Source: Pseudonocardia parietis
GTDB lineage: Bacteria; Actinomycetota; Actinomycetes; Mycobacteriales; Pseudonocardiaceae
NCBI RefSeq assembly: GCF_017876315.1
Contig: NZ_JAGINU010000001.1
Coordinates: forward strand, 2,046,001-2,110,000
Length of the DNA: 64,000 nt
Direction: 5' to 3'
The translations under genes and the position numbers were made by a program. Numbering within the stretch: the first letter of the stretch is position 1; every line of letters begins with the position of its first letter. The notes under the pieces are model-generated. The model did no database searches. It saw nothing but the letters and a program-made list of their open reading frames with translations, and had not been told where the DNA came from. Below are positions 53,688 to 64,000 of the stretch, piece after piece.

Positions 53688-55529
53688 TCAGGGGATGCGG
53701 CGGACGGCGCCGGTGTCGGCGCTGGTCGCCATGTGGGCGTAGGCGCGCAGGGCCTTCGACACCGTGCGCTGGCGGTCGACGGGCTGCCAGGGACGCTCGC
53801 TCGCCTCCATCTTGGCGCGACGGTCCGCGAGCGCCTCCGGCTCGACGAGCAGCTCCAGCGAGCGGGCCCGGACGTCGAGGCGGACCCGGTCCCCGTTCTC
53901 CACCAGGCCGATGGTGCCGCCGGCGGCCGCCTCCGGGGAGACGTGCCCGACCGAGATGCCGGACGAGCCGCCGGAGAACCGGCCGTCGGTGATCAGCGCG
54001 CAGGTCTTGCCGAGGCCCGCGCCCTTGAGGAACGCCGTCGGATGCAGCATCTCCTGCATCCCCGGCCCGCCGGACGGGCCCTCGTAGCGGATGACCAGCA
54101 CGTCACCCGGCTTGATCTCCTTGTTCAGGATCGCCGAGACCGCGTCCTCCTGGCTCTCCAGGACCACCGCCGGGCCCTCGAACTCCCAGATGTCCTCCGG
54201 GATGCCGGCGGTCTTGATCACCGCGCCGTCCACCGACAGGTTGCCGCGCAGCACGGCGAGGCCGCCGTCGGCGGAGTAGGCGTGCTCGAGGTCGCGGATG
54301 CAGCCGCCTGCCGCATCGACATCCAGCGACGACCAGCGGTTCTCGGTCGAGAACGCCTGCGTGGTCCGGACCCCGCCCGGCGCCGCGTGGTACAGCTCCA
54401 CCGCGGTCTCCGACGGGTTCTGGGCCCGGATGTCCCACTCGCCCAGCCACTGCGCCAGCGACGGCGAGTGCGCGGCGTGCACGCCCTCGTTGAGCAGCCC
54501 GGCCCGCCACAGCTCGCCCAGCAGCGCGGGGATTCCGCCGGCCCGGTGCACGTCCTCCATGTGGTAGTCCGAGTTGGGCGCGACCTTGCTCAGGCACGGC
54601 ACCCGGCGCGAGACGGCGTCGATGGCGGCGAGGTCGAAGTCGATCTCGCCCTCCTGCGCCGCGGCCAGGACGTGCAGCACGGTGTTCGTCGAGCCGCCCA
54701 TGGCCACGTCGAGCGCCATCGCGTTCTCGAACGCCTCGCGGGTGGCGATGTTGCGCGGCAGGGCGGACGCGTCGTCGTCGCGGTACCAGCGGGTGGCCAG
54801 GTCCATCACGGTGCGCCCGGCGTTGAGGAACAGCTCGCGGCGCGCGGCGTGCGTGGCCAGTGTCGAACCGTTGCCCGGCAGCGACAGACCCAGTGCCTCG
54901 GTCAGGCAGTTCATCGAGTTCGCGGTGAACATGCCCGAGCAGGACCCGCAGGTCGGGCAGGCCGAGCGCTCCACCTCGGCCAGGCCTGCGTCGTCCACCT
55001 CGGACGACGCGGACGCCGAGATCGCGGTGATCAGGTCGGTCGGCGCCTGCGCGACCCCGCCGACGACGACCGCCTTGCCCGCCTCCATCGGCCCGCCGGA
55101 GACGAACACGGTCGGGATGTTGAGCCGCATCGCGGCGTTCAGCATCCCGGGTGTGATCTTGTCGCAGTTGGAGATGCAGACCAGCGCGTCGGCGGCGTGA
55201 CCGTTGACCATGTACTCGACCGAGTCGGCGATGATCTCGCGCGAGGGTAGCGAGTAGAGCATCCCGCCGTGGCCCATGGCGATGCCGTCGTCGACGGCGA
55301 TCGTGTTGAACTCCTTGGCGACCCCGCCCGCCTCCTTGATTGCACCGGCGACCAGGTCGCCCATGTCCTTGAGGTGCACGTGGCCGGGCACGAACTGGGT
55401 GTAGGAGTTGGCGATCGCCACGATCGGCTTGCCGAAGTCGTCGTCACCCATACCGGTCGCGCGCCAGAGCGAACGCGCTCCGGCGGCGTTGCGGCCGTGG
55501 GTGGTGACGCGGGAACGCAGGGCGGGCAT
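53688..55529 (-). CDS. ilvD: Dihydroxy-acid dehydratase
   Basis: 613-aa Fe-S enzyme that makes 2-keto-isovalerate and 2-keto-3-methylvalerate for valine, leucine and isoleucine. Cluster cysteines appear in [12 protein letters not shown] and [30 protein letters not shown] and the C-terminal [22 protein letters not shown] complete the signature. ATG 55529 ([19 protein letters not shown]) has GGAG ten bases upstream. It is near ilvBNC but on the opposite strand with its own control region. Confidence 0.96.
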   Translation of the reverse strand: MPALRSRVTTHGRNAAGARSLWRATGMGDDDFGKPIVAIANSYTQFVPGHVHLKDMGDLVAGAIKEAGGVAKEFNTIAVDDGIAMGHGGMLYSLPSREIIADSVEYMVNGHAADALVCISNCDKITPGMLNAAMRLNIPTVFVSGGPMEAGKAVVVGGVAQAPTDLITAISASASSEVDDAGLAEVERSACPTCGSCSGMFTANSMNCLTEALGLSLPGNGSTLATHAARRELFLNAGRTVMDLATRWYRDDDASALPRNIATREAFENAMALDVAMGGSTNTVLHVLAAAQEGEIDFDLAAIDAVSRRVPCLSKVAPNSDYHMEDVHRAGGIPALLGELWRAGLLNEGVHAAHSPSLAQWLGEWDIRAQNPSETAVELYHAAPGGVRTTQAFSTENRWSSLDVDAAGGCIRDLEHAYSADGGLAVLRGNLSVDGAVIKTAGIPEDIWEFEGPAVVLESQEDAVSAILNKEIKPGDVLVIRYEGPSGGPGMQEMLHPTAFLKGAGLGKTCALITDGRFSGGSSGISVGHVSPEAAAGGTIGLVENGDRVRLDVRARSLELLVEPEALADRRAKMEASERPWQPVDRQRTVSKALRAYAHMATSADTGAVRRIP

Positions 55530-55840
55530 GTGGTCTTGTCTCCAGCCTGGTCGGGTTCGTGGGTGGGGCGGTGTCACCGGGCTCGTGGGTGGGCCGACAT
55601 CACCGCGCGGGAGCGTGCGGCAGGGGCCCCCGGGTGGGCGCGTCGCAGGGTGGTGGGCGCGGGCCGGCCCGGGGCAGGGCGTGACGACGACGTGGTACGA
55701 GTCGTCGCGTACTGGTCGTTCGCAACGTTACGCCGCTCCGCCCCCGGCCCGGCGTGGGGACGGCGTCCGCGCCGGTCACGGCTGTCGGCGACAGCCCTTC
55801 GCCGGCTGGTGGAGGCCCCGGGACGGTGCACACTGGCCGG
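55530..55840. other. Intergenic region between divergent ilvD and DksA-like gene
   Basis: About 310 bases. It contains G/C-rich sequence and a dyad GTACG-N8-CGTAC (55692-55710 region) with an AACGTTACG patch, the likely ilvD promoter zone. No protein gene is supported. Confidence 0.4.
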
Positions 55841-56188
55841 GTGGACGGGACGACGCTGGAGGCCGAACGGGAACGCGCCGCCGACCGGGTGCGTTCGCTG
55901 CGCCACGGGCTCGACTCGCTCGCCGAGGAGCAGGCCCTGACCAGCCACGACGACGAGCACGACCCGGAGGGCGTGACGATCGCGGTGCAGCGCGCCCAGC
56001 TGCAGGGTCTGCTCGCCGCCGCCGAGCGCGACCGCGCCGACCTCGACGCGGCCCTGCGCCGGCTCGCCGCGGGGGAGTACGGGTACTGCGCCCGGTGCGG
56101 GAGCCCGATCGCCGCGGAACGGCTGGCGGCGCTGCCCGCCACGACGACCTGCATCACGTGCGCGCCCGGGTCGCGCCGCCGCCGCTGA
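55841..56188 (+). CDS. TraR/DksA C4-type zinc finger protein
   Basis: 115-aa protein with a long N-terminal coiled coil (ERERAADRVRSLRHGLDSL; LLAAAERDRADLDAALRRL) and a C-terminal C4 zinc finger, CARCG...CITC. DksA-type proteins enter the RNA polymerase secondary channel; short actinobacterial versions like this are common and mostly uncharacterised. The coiled-coil tip retains acidic residues (DDEHDPEG). GTG 55841 lies 6 bases after CACACT, a possible leaderless box; GTG 55826 in frame is an alternative. Confidence 0.85.
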   Translation: MDGTTLEAERERAADRVRSLRHGLDSLAEEQALTSHDDEHDPEGVTIAVQRAQLQGLLAAAERDRADLDAALRRLAAGEYGYCARCGSPIAAERLAALPATTTCITCAPGSRRRR

Positions 56189-56290
56189 GCACGTCCTCCG
56201 ACTGCCCGCGAGAGGTACACGGGAGCGGTTCGATCACGCGGACACCGCTCTCCGGAACCCCTCGACGGTCGGCGGTCAGCCCCGAACGGG

Positions 56291-56767
56291 TCAGCTCCCG
56301 AGCGGGTCGGCGACCCGCCCGGCGCTGGCCAGCGACAGCACGGGCAGGTCCCGCACCTTCACCGCGGCCAGCGTGAGCTCGGAGTCGTCGGTCAGCACCG
56401 CGTTCACCGACGACCGCTTCCCCAGCCGCAGCCCACGGACGTCGTCCCACGGCACGGTCCGTGCCGCGATCACGGTCCGCACGGTCAGCGTGTCCGGGTC
56501 CACGGTCGTCCGGGTCCGCAGCACCCACACCGTGATCGCGATCGGGATGAGCAGGGACAGCCAGAAGAACGGCACGCTGAGCAGTAGCGGCAACGCGCCG
56601 GTGGTGGCGACGAGCGCGACCGCGATGGTCAGCCGGGACGGCCTGAACACCAGGGAACGGGGGCCCTCCCGGACCTGGCGGCCTTCTTCCCGGACGCGGG
56701 ACGTGCCGGCCACGCGCTCGTCGACATCCGGGGACGGCCCGGCCTCGCGGTCGTCGGTGCTGCTCAC
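56291..56767 (-). CDS. PH-domain membrane protein (Cfp6/Rv3004-like)
   Basis: 158-aa protein with two adjacent transmembrane helices (LTIAVALVATTGALPLLLSV and FFWLSLLIPIAITVWVL) followed by a bacterial PH-like domain (TLTVRTVIAARTVPWDDVRGLRLGKRSS). It matches the low-molecular-weight antigen 6 (Cfp6) family and its position beside ilvB in M. tuberculosis. GTG 56767 with CACAAT six bases upstream may be leaderless. Function unknown. Confidence 0.85.
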   Translation of the reverse strand: MSSTDDREAGPSPDVDERVAGTSRVREEGRQVREGPRSLVFRPSRLTIAVALVATTGALPLLLSVPFFWLSLLIPIAITVWVLRTRTTVDPDTLTVRTVIAARTVPWDDVRGLRLGKRSSVNAVLTDDSELTLAAVKVRDLPVLSLASAGRVADPLGS

Positions 56768-56849
56768 CCCTTCATTGTGGCACCGCCGGGCGGACGGCCT
56801 GCGGGCCCGGACGGGTGGGGCCGATTGACGGCGCGCGCGGGGAGCGTGC

Positions 56850-56855
56850 TAGCGT
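56850..56855 (+). promoter_or_regulatory. -10 box of the ilv leader transcript
   Basis: TAGCGT, 7 bases before GTG 56863, so the leader peptide is probably translated from a leaderless mRNA. Confidence 0.6.
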
Positions 56856-56862
56856 CGTGGCC

Positions 56863-56910
56863 GTGTTCACCGTTCGAATTTACGTACTTCCCGGGCGCGT
56901 CGCCGCCTGA
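56863..56910 (+). CDS. ilvBNC leader peptide, 15 aa
   Basis: GTG 56863 to TGA 56910 codes MFTVRIYVLPGRVAA. Val, Ile and Leu codons (GTT, ATT, GTA, CTT) are clustered before the stop and include codons otherwise rare in this genome, as expected for an attenuation peptide sensing charged branched-chain tRNAs. It resembles actinobacterial ilvB/leuA leaders of the TRILVLGKRVG type. GTG 56857 in frame is a possible earlier start. A hairpin and terminator follow. Confidence 0.8.
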   Translation: MFTVRIYVLPGRVAA

Positions 56911-56990
56911 GTTCGAGGTACTCGAACGACAACGACGACGCGCTCACCCTCGCACCAGTCCGGAAGCAACCGGGCGGCGAGGGCTTTTTT
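56911..56990 (+). terminator. ilvB attenuator: hairpin plus intrinsic terminator
   Basis: GTTCGAG-GTA-CTCGAAC (56911-56927) forms right after the leader stop. The terminator CCCTCGC (56947-56953) / GCGAGGG (56977-56983) with an inner CCGG/CCGG is followed by C and six T (56985-56990). This is the only good T-tract terminator I saw, placed 65 bases before ilvB, as expected for attenuation. Confidence 0.85.
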
Positions 56991-57054
56991 GTGTTCGGCA
57001 CAGCTCATGTCCTGCATCTGATCGACACTGAGATCTCGAGCGAGGCAGCCCCAG

Positions 57055-60553
<3,499 letters not shown>

Positions 60554-60557
60554 TCGA

Positions 60558-60577
60558 CTGCCGGAGCGCTCCGGCAG
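60558..60577 (+). terminator. 20-bp perfect palindrome after ilvC
   Basis: CTGCCGGAGCGCTCCGGCAG starts 5 bases after the ilvC stop. Confidence 0.55.
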
Positions 60578-60651
60578 CATGAGACTCGCGGGCCCGAGCC
60601 GGCCCGCGGACGCCCGCCTCCGGGCGCACCCACTCGGGGAGGGCGACGTGG

Positions 60652-60684
60652 AACCCCCGCACCGGCGACACCGGGCGGGGGTTT
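60652..60684 (+). terminator. Terminator of the ilvBNC operon
   Basis: AACCCCCGC (60652-60660) pairs with GCGGGGGTT (60675-60683), followed by a short T stretch (TTTCG). The rest of 60554-60859 holds the serA promoter and no gene. Confidence 0.7.
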
Positions 60685-60797
60685 CGCGCGTCTCAGGGAT
60701 TCACAGGAATGCCTGCGGCTCACGCGGGGCCGTCTCCGGGGCAGATATCTCACGGCCGTCGGGTTCCCGTGGGTCCCTCGGGAGTGCCCGGCGGCTC

Positions 60798-60803
60798 TAG
60801 GAT
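60798..60803 (+). promoter_or_regulatory. Probable -10 box of serA
   Basis: TAGGAT, giving a 5' UTR of roughly 50 bases before GTG 60860. Confidence 0.45.
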
Positions 60804-60859
60804 GGTTCCAGCCCGACACCCTGTACGACCACCACCCGAGCCCGGAGCACCGTCATACC

Positions 60860-62470
60860 GTGAGCACCGCCGCCGCCCCCATCCGTCCCGTCGTCCTGCT
60901 CGCCGAGAAGCTCGCACCGTCCGCGGTCGAGCTGCTGGGCGACGACGTCGAGATCCGCCACGTCGACGGCACCGACCGCCCGGCACTGCTGAAGGAGATC
61001 GCCGACGCCGACGCGCTGCTGGTCCGCTCCGCGACCCAGGTCGACGCCGAGGCGCTCGGCGCGGCCACCCGGCTGAAGGTCGTCGCCCGCGCCGGCGTCG
61101 GCCTGGACAACGTCGACGTGCCGGCCGCGACGTCGCGTGGCGTGATGGTGGTCAACGCGCCGACGTCGAACATCGTCTCGGCCGCCGAGCACGCGATCGC
61201 CCTGCTGCTGGCCACCGCCCGGCACGTCCCGGCCGCGGACGCCTCGCTGCGCCAGGGGCAGTGGAAGCGGTCGTCGTACGGCGGGATCGAGCTCAACGGC
61301 AAGACCGCAGGCGTCGTCGGCCTCGGCAAGATCGGGCAGCTGGTCGCGCAGCGGCTGGCCGCGTTCGGCATGACGCTGATCGCCTACGACCCCTACATCG
61401 CGCCGTCCCGCGCCGCCCAGCTGGGCATCGAGCTGGTGGAGCTCGACGAGCTGCTCCGCACCGCCGACATGATCACCGTCCACCTCCCGAAGACCCCGGA
61501 GACCCTCGGCCTGATCGGCAAGGACCAGCTGGCGGTCACCAAGCCGGGCGTGCTGATCGTGAACGCCGCCCGCGGTGGCCTGATCGACGAGGACGCGCTC
61601 GCCGAGGCCGTCCGGTCCGGGCACGTCGGCGGGGCAGGGGTCGACGTCTACATCACCGAGCCGACCACCGCCAGCCCGCTGTTCGAGCTGGAGAACGTCG
61701 TCGTCACCCCGCACCTCGGAGCGTCCACCGCAGAGGCGCAGGACCGCGCGGGCACCGACGTCGCGCGCTCGGTGCAGCTCGCGCTGGCCGGTGAGTTCGT
61801 GCCCGACGCGGTCAACGTGCAGATCCACGGCGCCGTCGGCGAGGAGGTCCGCCCGTGGCTGCCGCTGGTGCAGAAGCTGGGGACCACGCTGCACGCCGTC
61901 GCCGGGCGGACGCCGACCTCGGTCACCGTCGACGTCGCCGGTGAGCTGGCGGGCGAGGACGTCTCGGTGCTCGCGCTGGCGGCGCTGCGCGGGGTGTTCA
62001 CCCACGTCGTCGAGGACCAGGTCACGTTCGTCAACGTGCCCCAGCTGGCCGAGGACCGCGGGGTGTCGATCGACCTGACCACCACCCCCGAGAGCGCCAA
62101 CCACCGCAGCGTCGTGCAGCTGCGCGGCGCCATGCCGGACGGCGAGTCGATCACCGTCTCCGGCACGCTCACCGGCCGCGCCGAGGTCCAGAAGCTGGTC
62201 GAGATCAACGGCCGGCACTTCGACCTGCGGTCCGAGGGCGAGGTCGTCCTGCTGGAGTACACCGACCGGCCCGGCGTGATGGGGCGGGTCGGTTCGCTGC
62301 TGGGGGAGGCAGCGGTGAACATCGAGGCCGCGCAGATCTCGCAGACCACCGACGGCACCGACGCGATCATGCTGCTGCGGGTGGACCGGCACATCGATCC
62401 GGCCGTGCTGGAGCCGATCGGCGCCTCCGTGGGCGCCCGGACCATCCGTCTGATCTCGTTCGACGACTAG
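60860..62470 (+). CDS. serA: D-3-phosphoglycerate dehydrogenase
   Basis: 536-aa type I enzyme, the first step of serine synthesis. Substrate domain, then NAD-binding GVVGLGKIGQLVAQRL; catalytic Arg in VNAARGGLIDEDAL, Glu in VDVYITEP and His in VVTPHLGAS. An allosteric substrate-binding (ASB) domain and a C-terminal ACT domain (VVLLEYTDRPGVMGRVGSLLGE) follow, as in M. tuberculosis SerA1 (529 aa), so serine feedback is expected. GTG 60860 is used. Position after ilvBNC matches the mycobacterial order. Confidence 0.97.
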   Translation: MSTAAAPIRPVVLLAEKLAPSAVELLGDDVEIRHVDGTDRPALLKEIADADALLVRSATQVDAEALGAATRLKVVARAGVGLDNVDVPAATSRGVMVVNAPTSNIVSAAEHAIALLLATARHVPAADASLRQGQWKRSSYGGIELNGKTAGVVGLGKIGQLVAQRLAAFGMTLIAYDPYIAPSRAAQLGIELVELDELLRTADMITVHLPKTPETLGLIGKDQLAVTKPGVLIVNAARGGLIDEDALAEAVRSGHVGGAGVDVYITEPTTASPLFELENVVVTPHLGASTAEAQDRAGTDVARSVQLALAGEFVPDAVNVQIHGAVGEEVRPWLPLVQKLGTTLHAVAGRTPTSVTVDVAGELAGEDVSVLALAALRGVFTHVVEDQVTFVNVPQLAEDRGVSIDLTTTPESANHRSVVQLRGAMPDGESITVSGTLTGRAEVQKLVEINGRHFDLRSEGEVVLLEYTDRPGVMGRVGSLLGEAAVNIEAAQISQTTDGTDAIMLLRVDRHIDPAVLEPIGASVGARTIRLISFDD

Positions 62471-62623
62471 GCCCGTCCCGGCGTGGCCCGGACCCCTGTC
62501 CGCCGGATTCGCTCACCGGGTGAGCGAGTCCGGCGGGGGTTCCCGTGTCGTGGGAAAGGCGTGCGCTCACGGCGCCGCCGTGCGATCGTGTCCGCCCGCG
62601 CACGGTGATCGGGGGGATGCGCG

Positions 62624-62914
62624 ATGGGGTTGATCCGCTCGTTCGTGCTGTCGGGAGCCGGGATCGCGGTGGCGTGCCTGCTGCTGCTCGGCATCGCGTT
62701 CGTGACCGGCATCTCGATGACGGTGCCCGGTGTCGTCGCGATCGAGTCGACCGTGACCGGCCCGCCGTCGGCGAGCATGACCGCGGGACCGGGGCTGGTG
62801 CCGGTCGGGCTCGGGCTCGTCGCGCTGATCGAGATCCCCGGATGGTTACGCGCCCGGCGCGCCCTCGCCGGCCCGGACCGCGCACCCGAGTCCGCCGGGC
62901 CGAGCCGGTCGTAG
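62624..62914 (+). CDS. Small membrane protein, 96 aa
   Basis: Unrecognised protein with two hydrophobic segments (SGAGIAVACLLLLGIAFVTG and GLVPVGLGLVALIEIPGWL) and a short polar tail. ATG 62624 has GGGGGG six bases upstream. It converges with the response regulator gene, 4 bases between stops. No function proposed. Confidence 0.6.
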   Translation: MGLIRSFVLSGAGIAVACLLLLGIAFVTGISMTVPGVVAIESTVTGPPSASMTAGPGLVPVGLGLVALIEIPGWLRARRALAGPDRAPESAGPSRS

Positions 62915-62918
62915 CCGG

Positions 62919-63527
62919 TCAGATCCAGCCTTCCTCCCAGGCCCGCCGGGCAGCCTCGTGCCGGGTGCGGGCGTCGAGCGTCGTCATCGCCGCCGACAGG
63001 TAGTTGCGCACGGTGCCCTGCGCCAGGTGCAGCTCGCCGGCGATGTCGGCGACCGTGCCGCCGGACCGGGCGGCGCGCAGCACGTCCAGCTCCCGCGCCG
63101 TCAGCGGGCAGTCGGCCTCGGTCAGCGCCATCGCCGCGATGTCCGGGTCCACGAACCGCCTGCCCGCGTGCACCCGGCGGACGACGTCGGCGACCTGCTG
63201 CACCGGGGTCGACTTGGGCAGGAACCCGGCGGCGCCCGCGGTCAGCGCACGCCGCAGCACCCCGGGCCGGGCGTGCCGGGTGACGACGATCGTCCGGGTC
63301 GCCGTGCCCGCGAGCTTCTCGCAGACACCGACGCCGTCCAGCACCGGCATCTCCAGGTCGAGCAGCGCGACGTCCGGACGTTCCCGGCCGGCGGCGTCCA
63401 CGGCGCTACCGCCGTCCGCGCACTCGGCGACGACCGTGAGATCGGCCTCCAGGCCCAGCAGGGCGACGAGCGCGGTGCGGGTCAGCTCCTCGTCGTCGGC
63501 CACGAGCAGCCGGATCGGCACGGTCAC
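62919..63527 (-). CDS. NarL/LuxR-type response regulator (DesR-like)
   Basis: 202-aa regulator. The receiver has DDEE (11-14), phospho-Asp in ALLDLEMPVLDG and Lys in FLPKSTP, all intact. The HTH reads LTARELDVLRAARSGGTVADIAGELHLAQGTVRNYLSAAM. Its GTG (63527) overlaps the kinase TGA as GTGA. The layout resembles DesK-DesR two-component systems; the stimulus and targets are unknown. Confidence 0.92.
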   Translation of the reverse strand: MTVPIRLLVADDEELTRTALVALLGLEADLTVVAECADGGSAVDAAGRERPDVALLDLEMPVLDGVGVCEKLAGTATRTIVVTRHARPGVLRRALTAGAAGFLPKSTPVQQVADVVRRVHAGRRFVDPDIAAMALTEADCPLTARELDVLRAARSGGTVADIAGELHLAQGTVRNYLSAAMTTLDARTRHEAARRAWEEGWI

Positions 63528-64000
63528 GCCTCCACCCCCACGTTGTCGTCGGCGCCGCTGAGCAGCACCACCCGCAAGCGGAACCCGCCGGCACCGTCCG
63601 GGCCCGCCTCGACGCTCCCGCCGCGCTTGCCGATCCGGTCCCGCACCCCGGCGAGCCCGGTGCCGCCGTGCGGGTCGGGAACTTCCGGCCCGTCCGGCAC
63701 GCCGTCGTTGCAGACCTCGAGCTCGGTGCGGTCCCCGGCCCGGCGGACCGCGAACGTCACCCGGGACGGGTCGCTGTGGCGCAGCACGTTCGTCGCCGCC
63801 TCCCGCACCACCGGGCCGAGCAGGGCGGCGTGCACCGCCGGCACCCTGGACGGGTCACCGGACACCGACGCGTCGGCCCCGGCGGCACGCAGCAGCCCGG
63901 CGGCGTTGCGGACCTCACCGGCGAGGTCCGCGTCGCGGTAGCCGCGCACGAGCGCCCGGGTCTCGGCGAGTGCGTCCGCGGCGAGGGTGCGGACGGTGCG
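63524..64000 (-). CDS. Sensor histidine kinase, N-terminal part outside window
   Basis: The visible 158 C-terminal residues contain the end of the dimerisation region (AETRALVRGYRDADLAGEV), an HATPase N box (VVREAATNVLRHSDP), a shortened G1 (CNDGVP) and G2 (GGTGLAGVRDRIGKRGG). The GYR...L..EV..A pattern is that of DesK-like HisKA_3 kinases. The phospho-acceptor His and any membrane part lie beyond base 64000. It is cotranscribed with the response regulator. Confidence 0.88.
   Translation of the reverse strand, partial: RTVRTLAADALAETRALVRGYRDADLAGEVRNAAGLLRAAGADASVSGDPSRVPAVHAALLGPVVREAATNVLRHSDPSRVTFAVRRAGDRTELEVCNDGVPDGPEVPDPHGGTGLAGVRDRIGKRGGSVEAGPDGAGGFRLRVVLLSGADDNVGVEA

Overview
High-GC actinobacterial chromosome segment, most likely Pseudonocardia or a close relative in the Pseudonocardiaceae. 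The reasons are strong G/C at third codon positions, many GTG starts, leaderless genes with a TAnnnT box 6-7 bases before the start codon, and a gene order that closely follows the Mycobacterium tuberculosis Rv3032-Rv2996c region as I remember it. No rRNA, tRNA, CRISPR array, phage or intact insertion sequence was seen.

Layout. 1-4400: 3' part of glgP, a MarR regulator with a probable operator, a DedA-type membrane protein, a secreted protein and an FmdB-like zinc ribbon. 4588-6996: DUF222-HNH endonuclease preceded by a LexA-like box. 7256-9153: nitric-oxide module (nsrR, a 22-bp tandem array, an NsrR-like site, hmp). 9166-18350: glgX, ABC ATPase, enoyl-CoA hydratase, methyltransferase, a two-component system plus an atypical third regulator, nucleoside hydrolase, hexapeptide acyltransferase. 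18423-22005: methyltransferase, GH57 and GT4 genes matching the mycobacterial methylglucose lipopolysaccharide (MGLP) cluster Rv3030-Rv3032. 23122-29271: etfBA, an OlsB/OlsA-like acyltransferase pair, iscS and mnmA, in the same order as Rv3029c-Rv3024c. 29461-32106: DHFR-like reductase, F420-type reductase, Rv3015c-like protein.

32412-36437 is an accessory island between the Rv3015c-like gene and ligA. A DszC/SfnB-like flavin monooxygenase on the minus strand is preceded by a cysteine-type leader peptide. Divergent from it, a clear TPP riboswitch precedes an SDR and a DszA/NtaA-like flavin monooxygenase. This is the most promising candidate for an undescribed system. 36492-40255 holds a PEP-mutase-like enzyme, prfC and small genes.

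40333-64000 returns to the conserved backbone: ligA (with an unusual Ala/Asp insert), a BKACE-like enzyme, an ACT protein, gatCAB, an LppZ-like lipoprotein, a hydroxyacid dehydrogenase, a structured intergenic region with a possible 6C-like small RNA, DoxX, a kinase-like protein, an aldo/keto reductase, ilvD, a DksA-type protein, a PH-domain protein, ilvBNC behind a leader-peptide attenuator, serA, and a two-component system cut by the window edge. Together the genes cover branched-chain amino acid and serine synthesis, Asn/Gln-tRNA amidation, glucan metabolism, electron transfer, tRNA thiolation and NO detoxification. Starts were chosen from ribosome-binding sites, leaderless -10 boxes and family N-termini; no database search was run.
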